Shown piece by piece: positions 1-6,232 of a stretch of 6,232 nucleotides of DNA (position 1 is its first letter; every line of letters begins with the position of its first letter). Origin of the DNA: Pseudomonadota bacterium (GTDB lineage Bacteria; Pseudomonadota; Alphaproteobacteria; Rhizobiales; Segnochrobactraceae). The notes under the pieces were generated by a model. The model searched no databases, was not told the DNA's origin, and worked only from the letters and a program-made list of their open reading frames with translations. Position numbers and translations under genes: made by a program. Where the stretch lies: positions 1-6,232 of the forward strand of contig JAEZMP010000488.1 of assembly GCA_023442215.1 (NCBI GenBank). The letters are read 5' to 3'.

Positions 1-2769
<2,769 letters not shown>

Positions 2770-2788
2770 GGCGGCCCGCGTCGATCCG

Positions 2789-2821
2789 CGGCGCCGGCGG
2801 TTTTTGAACCGTCAGGCGCCG
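2789..2821 (-). promoter_or_regulatory. stem-loop in the carB 5' leader
   Basis: The outer arms CGGCGCC (2789-2795) and GGCGCCG (2815-2821) pair over 7 bp. Inside them CGGTT (2798-2802) and AACCG (2807-2811) pair over 5 bp around a 4-nt loop, separated from the outer stem by a small asymmetric internal loop. It lies between the proposed carB promoter and the start codon and ends 19 nt before the ATG. No run of T follows it on the minus strand, so it does not look like a terminator. It could affect translation or stability of carB mRNA, which is inference. I do not recognise it as a known riboswitch or attenuator. Confidence 0.4.
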
Positions 2822-2856
2822 GAATGCTGGTCAGTGAAGGGTTCGGCGTTCGCGGG

Positions 2857-2885
2857 CTTATAGGGGATATTGCGCCCGACCGCAA
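2857..2885 (-). promoter_or_regulatory. probable sigma70-type promoter of carB
   Basis: On the minus strand, TTGCGG (2885-2880) and TATAAG (2862-2857) are separated by exactly 17 bp. The -10 box matches five of six consensus bases, and the -35 box matches its TTG half. Transcription would start near 2850, giving a carB leader of about 80 nt that contains the stem-loop at 2789-2821. It is the best promoter match I found in the divergent region, and it explains how carB is expressed without read-through from carA. The sites are seen in the sequence; promoter activity is inferred. Confidence 0.55.
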
Positions 2886-2917
2886 AGGGCCTGGGCGTCG
2901 CGGCAGCGATGCGTGCA

Positions 2918-2941
2918 GCCGGCGGCGATATCGCCGCAGGC
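2918..2941. repeat. palindrome in the carB/peptidase divergent region (possible operator)
   Basis: The 16-mer GCGGCGATATCGCCGC at 2922-2937 is a perfect palindrome centred on GATATC. After one mismatched pair (2921 with 2938) it extends by three more pairs to 2918-2941. It lies about 33 bp upstream of the -35 box proposed for carB and about 70 bp upstream of the peptidase start. It could bind a dimeric regulator of either gene, or form a hairpin in the peptidase leader. I cannot assign a regulator. GC-rich DNA makes short palindromes commoner, but a perfect 16-mer is still notable. Confidence 0.4.
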
Positions 2942-2995
2942 GCGAAATCGGGGGCGACGACGGCAATCATGAACAGCGACAGTGTGCACCGGCAC

Positions 2996-3000
2996 GGGAG
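2996..3000 (+). promoter_or_regulatory. ribosome binding site of the zinc metallopeptidase gene
   Basis: GGGAG ends 9 nt before the ATG at 3010. This fixes the start in a reading frame that stays open for another 2.7 kb upstream, antisense to carB. The family-typical N-terminus beginning at that ATG agrees with it. Confidence 0.7.
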
Positions 3001-3009
3001 ACGACGGCG

Positions 3010-3969
3010 ATGAAGTGGCGTGGGCGGCGCGGAAGCGACAATGTCGAGGACCAGCGTGGCGCTTCCGGCGGGTTCGGCGGAGGTTTCGGCGGCGGCTTCG
3101 GGGGCGGCGCCCCGAGGGGCGGCTTCCGCATCCCGACTGGCGGAGGCGGCGGCGGTGGCCGCATCGGCATCGGCGGCCTGATCGTCATCCTGATCGTGCT
3201 TTGGTTCCTCGGCATCAATCCGCTGACGCTTCTCGAGGGCCTCGATGACAGCCGGCCGGGCACCACGGTCGGCAGCAGCACCGGGGAAAGCGGCTTCGTG
3301 CCGGGCGGCGAGGGCGCGCCGGCCACCGAGGAAGAGATGAAGCAGTTCGTGCGCGTCGTGCTCGCCGACACGGAGGACGTCTGGCACAGCCTGTTCGGCG
3401 CCGCCGGGCGCACCTATGAGGAGCCGCGGCTCGTGCTCTTTTCCGGCCGCATCGCTTCGGCCTGCGGGCAGGCGAGCGCGGCGGCGGGTCCGTTCTATTG
3501 CCCGAACGACCAGAAGATCTATCTCGACATGGATTTCTTCCAGGAGATGGCCCGGCGCTTCAACGCGGCCGGCGACTTCGCCGACGCCTATGTCATCGCC
3601 CACGAGGTCGGCCACCACGTCCAGAACCAGCTCGGCATCCTGCCGCAGTTCAACGCCATGCGCGGCCGGCTTTCGCAGGCGGACGCCAACGCCATGTCGG
3701 TGCGCATCGAACTGCAGGCAGACTGCTTCGCGGGCATCTGGGCGAACCGTGCGGCCGCGGCGGGCAATCTGGAGGCGGGCGACATCGACGAGGCGCTGAA
3801 CGCCGCCCACCAGATCGGCGACGACACGCTGCAGAAGCGATCGCAGGGCTATGTGGTGCCGGACAGCTTCACCCACGGCACCGCCGCCCAGCGGGCACGG
3901 TGGTTCAAGGCCGGCTTCGATGCGGGCAAGCTTTCCGCCTGCAACACGCTTGACGCCAAATCGCTGTAG
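3010..3969 (+). CDS. ypfJ: membrane-anchored neutral zinc metallopeptidase, YpfJ family
   Basis: This 319-residue protein belongs to the putative neutral zinc metallopeptidase family (Pfam Zn_peptidase, PF04228) that includes E. coli YpfJ; its substrate is unknown. The start is supported by GGGAG 9 nt upstream and by the N-terminus MKWRGRRGSDNVED, which closely resembles YpfJ. Residues 1-17 are basic and polar, 18-50 are a glycine-rich linker, and 52-70 form one hydrophobic helix. The catalytic domain that follows is probably periplasmic (N-in signal anchor). The zinc site is HEVGHH at 198-203, with a likely third ligand E234 in ELQAD. A conserved C-terminal segment SQGYVVPDSFTHG lies at 278-290. 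Cysteines 152, 164, 239 and 311 match positions I recall in YpfJ and could form disulfides outside the cytoplasm. It is somewhat longer than the E. coli protein (about 287 residues), largely because of the glycine linker. The gene is divergent from carB; no clear promoter of its own was found. Confidence 0.95.
   Translation: MKWRGRRGSDNVEDQRGASGGFGGGFGGGFGGGAPRGGFRIPTGGGGGGGRIGIGGLIVILIVLWFLGINPLTLLEGLDDSRPGTTVGSSTGESGFVPGGEGAPATEEEMKQFVRVVLADTEDVWHSLFGAAGRTYEEPRLVLFSGRIASACGQASAAAGPFYCPNDQKIYLDMDFFQEMARRFNAAGDFADAYVIAHEVGHHVQNQLGILPQFNAMRGRLSQADANAMSVRIELQADCFAGIWANRAAAAGNLEAGDIDEALNAAHQIGDDTLQKRSQGYVVPDSFTHGTAAQRARWFKAGFDAGKLSACNTLDAKSL
3070..3105 (+). repeat. three tandem 12-bp units encoding Gly-Phe-Gly-Gly
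   Basis: Codons 21-32 of the metallopeptidase gene read GFGG three times in a row. The units differ only at third codon positions. A further glycine run encodes residues 44-50 (GGGGGGG). The repeat lies in the cytoplasmic linker between the basic N-terminus and the membrane helix, and its copy number is likely to vary between relatives. Confidence 0.75.
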
Positions 3970-4044
3970 GCGGCCAATGCGGGGCGCGTGACGGAACCGC
4001 AGCCCCTGCCCGGGGCGCTGCCGCGCCATCCGGTCGCGGGGTCC

Positions 4045-4066
4045 GGCCGGGCGGGTGCGCCCGGTC
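4045..4066 (+). terminator. GC-rich hairpin downstream of the metallopeptidase gene, possible terminator
   Basis: The arms 4045-4053 and 4058-4066 pair over 9 bp (one G-U pair) around a GGTG loop, 76 bp past the stop codon of the peptidase gene. There is no T-run after it, so it is not a classical intrinsic terminator. It could be a weak terminator or a 3'-end stabilizer, or simply a by-product of GC-rich sequence. The rest of the 225-bp gap (3970-4194) shows no gene that I can support. Confidence 0.25.
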
Positions 4067-4123
4067 CTGCCGGTCAGTAGGGTCCGTCCGGCCGCAGGGA
4101 CGTCGCGCCGGCGTCGAAAGAGG

Positions 4124-4132
4124 TGGCATAAT
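4124..4132 (+). promoter_or_regulatory. extended -10-like element upstream of the DUF1003 gene
   Basis: TGGCATAAT matches the extended -10 pattern TGnTATAAT at all but one base. No convincing -35 box lies 16-18 bp upstream, which extended -10 promoters can tolerate. Transcription would start near 4139, giving a leader of about 55 nt to the ATG at 4195 but only about 10 nt to the alternative GTG at 4150. The element is AT-rich in a GC-rich gap, which makes it stand out. Activity is inferred. Confidence 0.35.
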
Positions 4133-4194
4133 GCCGGCTCCCCGGGCGGGTGCGGTCCCGGGGCGACGATGCCCGAGGCGCGATCGAGACGACC

Positions 4195-4854
4195 ATGGTG
4201 AACGCAGAGCCTGAATCCTCCCCATCGCCGGGCGCGACGGCGGCCGCGGGTACCGCGGCGGCCGACCGGCCGGCGAGGGCGGTTGCCGGCGACGACGGCA
4301 TGGAGAGCGCGGTGCGGGAGTTCGCCCACCGGCTGCTCGAGATGGGCATCTCCGACCTGACGCCGCAGGAAAAGCGCCTGATCCGCCGCATGGCGAAGCG
4401 GCACGCGGTTTCCCGCGACCTTTCCGTCGAGTTCGATTCGTCGCGCAGCTTCGGCGAGCGCCTCGCCGACCAGGTCGCCGAGGTCGGCGGCTCGTGGGGC
4501 TTTATCATCGGCTTCGGCGTCGTCATCGTGGTGTGGGTGATCCTGAACACCCTCGTCCTCACTCTCTGGGTCGGCGCGTTCGATCCCTATCCCTTCGTGT
4601 TCCTGAACCTGGTGCTGTCGCTGGTGGCGGCGGTGCAGGCGCCGATCATCATGATGTCGCAGAACCGGCAGGCCCAGAAGGACCGGCTGGAGGCGGCGCA
4701 CGATTACGAGGTCAACCTGAAGGCCGAACTCGAGATCATGGCGCTGCATGACAAGCTCGACGAAATCCGCGCGCGCGATATTCGCGCCATCGTCGAGCGA
4801 CTCGAGGCCGCCGGCGTGTTGAAGACGGGCGAAGGCGGGGGCGACCCGGCCTGA
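4195..4854 (+). CDS. DUF1003 family two-helix membrane protein
   Basis: This is a 219-residue protein of the DUF1003 family (PF06210), whose function is not established. Residues 2-35 are a low-complexity Ala/Pro/Ser/Gly stretch. The conserved part begins near the Met at 36 (MESAVREFAHRLLE) and carries RMAKRHAVSRD, then ERLADQVAEVGGSWGF before the first membrane helix (about 101-124). The family hallmark FDPYPF at 129-134 starts the second helix, followed by APIIMMSQNRQ at 149-159. A charged, probably coiled, cytoplasmic helix (DYEVNLKAELEI onward) ends the protein. The start is uncertain: GTG at 4150 and ATG at 4300 are in frame alternatives. I chose ATG 4195 because it suits the extended -10 element, though the ribosome site (GAGA at 4186-4189) is weak. 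The next gene starts 31 bp after the stop, suggesting co-transcription. Confidence 0.9.
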   Translation: MVNAEPESSPSPGATAAAGTAAADRPARAVAGDDGMESAVREFAHRLLEMGISDLTPQEKRLIRRMAKRHAVSRDLSVEFDSSRSFGERLADQVAEVGGSWGFIIGFGVVIVVWVILNTLVLTLWVGAFDPYPFVFLNLVLSLVAAVQAPIIMMSQNRQAQKDRLEAAHDYEVNLKAELEIMALHDKLDEIRARDIRAIVERLEAAGVLKTGEGGGDPA

Positions 4855-4877
4855 CGGCCCGCCGCGCAAACCCCTGC

Positions 4878-4882
4878 GGAGG
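4878..4882 (+). promoter_or_regulatory. ribosome binding site of the five-helix membrane protein gene
   Basis: GGAGG is a full Shine-Dalgarno core but ends only 3 nt before the ATG at 4886, closer than usual. No better in-frame start lies just downstream: the next Met is residue 35, which would cut away the first membrane helix. I therefore keep 4886. Confidence 0.6.
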
Positions 4883-4885
4883 CAC

Positions 4886-5437
4886 ATGAACGCCGTTCTG
4901 GTCGGCCTCAACGAAACGCCGTGGTGGCTGTTCGTCGTCTTCGTCGTGATCATCGGGCGGGGCGCGGTGGGCCTGCGTGCGCGCACCATGCCGTTCACGA
5001 AGCTTGCCGTCGTGCCGCTGCTGTTCTGCGCCTGGGGCCTCTACAGCGTGATCGTGCTGTTCTCGTTCAACTGGCGGGTCGTCGTGATGTTCTGCGCGGC
5101 GACGGCCGCCGGCTGCGTCGCCGGCTACGCGGTCTCGCTGCGCGGTCGGGTCGCGGCCGGCCAGCGGCCGGGAACGGTGGTGCTGTCGGGCAGCCCGCTG
5201 ACGCTTCTCGCCGTGGCCGTCGTCTTCACCGGCAAGTATCTGCTCGGCGCCTGGGACGCGGCGGACCGCTATGCCCGCTTCACGATGGGCTACTGGGGGA
5301 TCGACGCCATCATGACCGGCCTCGTGGTCGGCATCTTCATCGGGCGCTTCTTCGGCCTGTGGCTGCGCTACGCCACGGCGCGGGCCGCCATGCTGGCGCC
5401 GCAGGCGGCCTCGACGAGCGAAACCGGACCGTCATGA
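4886..5437 (+). CDS. hypothetical five-helix integral membrane protein
   Basis: This 183-residue protein is mostly hydrophobic. Likely membrane helices lie at about 12-29, 37-60, 65-84, 104-122 and 139-161. Basic stretches follow helices 1 (LRARTMPFTK) and 3 (LRGRVAAGQRPG), consistent with cytoplasmic loops. The tail from about 170 is polar. I see no enzymatic motif, metal site or transporter signature. The segment RPGTVVLSGSPLTLL leading into VFTGKYLLG, with helices before and after it, resembles small membrane proteins labelled DUF6622; that is a recollection, not a search result, and is uncertain. The gene starts 31 bp after the DUF1003 gene with GGAGG close to its ATG, so the two probably share a transcript. 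A strong hairpin begins 3 nt after its stop codon and would close the operon. It runs convergent to carA. Confidence 0.85.
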   Translation: MNAVLVGLNETPWWLFVVFVVIIGRGAVGLRARTMPFTKLAVVPLLFCAWGLYSVIVLFSFNWRVVVMFCAATAAGCVAGYAVSLRGRVAAGQRPGTVVLSGSPLTLLAVAVVFTGKYLLGAWDAADRYARFTMGYWGIDAIMTGLVVGIFIGRFFGLWLRYATARAAMLAPQAASTSETGPS

Positions 5438-5439
5438 AG

Positions 5440-5469
5440 AAAGGCCGACCGCGGGGGCGGCCGGCCTTT
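5440..5469. terminator. probable bidirectional terminator between the membrane protein gene and carA
   Basis: The arms AAAGGCCGACCGC (5440-5452) and GCGGCCGGCCTTT (5457-5469) pair at 12 of 13 positions around a GGGG loop. On the plus strand the stem starts 3 nt after the stop codon of the five-helix protein and ends in TTT. On the minus strand it lies about 80 nt past the carA stop and is followed by TTTCTT, a somewhat better U-rich tail. It sits where two genes converge, which fits a terminator shared by both. Efficiency in each direction is inferred. Confidence 0.7.
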
Positions 5470-5509
5470 CGGATCGGGCGGCTCTATTTCGATCGGGTGC
5501 TACGTGGTG

Positions 5510-5540
5510 TCCCGCCGGGCGGATGCGTCGCCCGGTGGGA
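5510..5540. repeat. 12-bp inverted repeat just past the carA stop codon
   Basis: TCCCGCCGGGCG (5510-5521) and CGCCCGGTGGGA (5529-5540) are inverted copies matching at 11 of 12 positions, with a 7-nt spacer. In carA mRNA the hairpin would begin 7 nt after the stop codon and carry one A-C mismatch; read on the plus strand the odd pair is G-U. No T-run follows in the carA direction. It may act with the hairpin at 5440-5469 as a tandem 3' end, or protect the carA transcript. It could also be a member of a dispersed intergenic repeat family, which one window cannot show. Confidence 0.5.
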
Positions 5541-5546
5541 ACCGGC

Positions 5547-6232
5547 TCAGCCGGCCTTCTTGTGTTCTTCGATCAGGCCGACGAAGCGGTCGAACAGATA
5601 GTGGCTGTCGCGCGGGCCGGGCGAGGCCTCGGGGTGGTACTGCACCGAGAACACCGGCCTGTCCTTGAGGCGCACGCCGCAGTTCGAACCGTCGAACAGC
5701 GAGACGTGGGTTTCCTCCACCTCGGCCGGCAGGCTATCGCGGTCGAGCGCGAAGCCGTGGTTCATCGAGGTGATCTCGACCTTGCCGGTGGTGTGGTCCT
5801 TGACCGGGTGGTTGGCGCCGTGGTGGCCCTGGTGCATCTTCACCGTCTTGCCGCCGAGCGCGATGCCGAGCATCTGGTGGCCGAGGCAGATGCCGAACAC
5901 CGGCAAACCGGATGCCACCACCTTCTGGATCGCAGGCACGGCATATTCACCCGTCGCAGCCGGATCGCCCGGACCGTTCGACAGGAACACGCCATCGGGC
6001 TTGCGCTCCAGGATGTCATCGGCCGTGGCGTTGGCGGGCAGCACCGTGACGCGGCATCCGGCCGAAGCCAGGCAACGCAGGATGTTGAGCTTCAGGCCAT
6101 AGTCGATAGCGACGACGTGAAACTCGGGATTTTCGTTGCGCCCATAGCCCTGGTTCCAGACCCACGCAGTCTGATCCCAGTTGTAGCTCTGACCGCTGGT
6201 GACTTCCGGCACCAGATCCATGCCCTCAAGAC
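5547..6232 (-). CDS. carA: carbamoyl-phosphate synthase small subunit (partial, N-terminus off the right edge)
   Basis: This is the glutaminase subunit of carbamoyl-phosphate synthase, which hydrolyses glutamine and channels the ammonia to CarB. The window holds the last 227 codons and the TGA at 5549-5547. The N-terminal domain, including the start, is outside; the frame continues unbroken to the edge, so the Met at 6221 is internal (it follows LEG). The class I glutamine amidotransferase domain is complete. VVAIDYGLKLNILR opens it, FLSNGPGDP and GICLGHQ follow with the nucleophile Cys at 5888-5886, and YHPEASPGP carries the catalytic His (5636-5634) and Glu (5630-5628). HHGANHPVKD and NHGFALD are also typical of CarA. 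All three catalytic residues are present, so the domain should be active. It points the same way as carB but is separated from it by three genes on the other strand. Confidence 0.98.
   Translation of the reverse strand, partial: LEGMDLVPEVTSGQSYNWDQTAWVWNQGYGRNENPEFHVVAIDYGLKLNILRCLASAGCRVTVLPANATADDILERKPDGVFLSNGPGDPAATGEYAVPAIQKVVASGLPVFGICLGHQMLGIALGGKTVKMHQGHHGANHPVKDHTTGKVEITSMNHGFALDRDSLPAEVEETHVSLFDGSNCGVRLKDRPVFSVQYHPEASPGPRDSHYLFDRFVGLIEEHKKAG

Noticed and set aside
2842..2871. Possible plus-strand promoter for the metallopeptidase gene (TTCGGC with GATATT).
   Set aside because: The -35 match is poor and the spacing is off optimum; the same bases are better explained by the carB promoter on the minus strand. 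The peptidase promoter remains unidentified.
4002..4016. Short hairpin GCCCC-TGCCC-GGGGC just past the metallopeptidase gene.
   Set aside because: Only five base pairs and no T-run; expected by chance in DNA this GC-rich.
4243..4259. Inverted repeat GCCGCGG-GTA-CCGCGGC.
   Set aside because: It lies within the Ala-rich low-complexity start of the DUF1003 gene, where GCG/GCC codons readily create such symmetry; no other sign of a regulatory site.
2812..4998. A 728-codon open frame on the minus strand, opposite the metallopeptidase and DUF1003 genes.
   Set aside because: It overlaps two well-supported genes, its translation is Arg/His/Asp-rich with no recognisable family, and it covers the carB promoter region. 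It is another antisense GC shadow.
5472..5497. Two copies of GATCGGG (5472-5478 and 5491-5497) between the two hairpins.
   Set aside because: Seven-base direct repeats are common by chance, and nothing else marks an attachment or binding site here.
4921..5601. A plus-strand frame running over the five-helix protein gene and into the carA tail.
   Set aside because: It crosses the terminator hairpin and overlaps carA, and its translation is Arg/Gly-rich without hydrophobic helices. The frame at 4886-5437 has a ribosome site and clear membrane segments.

Overview
The window is high-GC DNA (roughly two thirds G+C by eye) from the chromosome of what is most likely an alphaproteobacterium of the Hyphomicrobiales/Rhizobiales type. 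That placement rests on the flavour of the CarB and CarA proteins and on the company of a DUF1003 protein. It is inference, not a database result. There are no tRNA or rRNA genes, CRISPR arrays, insertion sequences or phage genes.

Layout, left to right. Positions 1-2769 (minus strand) hold the first 923 codons of carB, the large subunit of carbamoyl-phosphate synthase; its C-terminal end lies off the left edge. Positions 2770-3009 are a divergent control region. It contains a good sigma70-type promoter for carB, a stem-loop in the carB leader, and a 16-bp perfect palindrome on the side of the next gene. Positions 3010-3969 (plus) encode a membrane-anchored zinc metallopeptidase of the YpfJ family. 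A 225-bp gap follows, with a GC-rich hairpin and an extended -10-like element. Positions 4195-4854 (plus) encode a DUF1003 two-helix membrane protein. Positions 4886-5437 (plus), only 31 bp further on, encode a five-helix membrane protein of unknown function. Positions 5440-5546 hold a strong hairpin that could terminate transcription from both sides, plus a second inverted repeat. From 5547 to the right edge (minus) lies the C-terminal glutaminase half of carA, the small subunit of carbamoyl-phosphate synthase.

How the genes work together. CarA releases ammonia from glutamine, and CarB uses it with bicarbonate and two ATP to make carbamoyl phosphate for arginine and pyrimidines. The two genes point the same way but are separated by about 2.8 kb carrying three genes on the opposite strand. 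carB therefore cannot simply be read through from carA in one ordinary operon and should have its own promoter, for which a candidate is visible. The three plus-strand genes all encode membrane proteins. The last two probably form a two-gene operon, and the peptidase may be a separate unit.

I see no clearly undescribed system here. The observations most worth following up are the palindrome and the leader stem-loop in the carB/peptidase intergenic region, the split carA/carB arrangement, and the unannotated five-helix protein paired with DUF1003.
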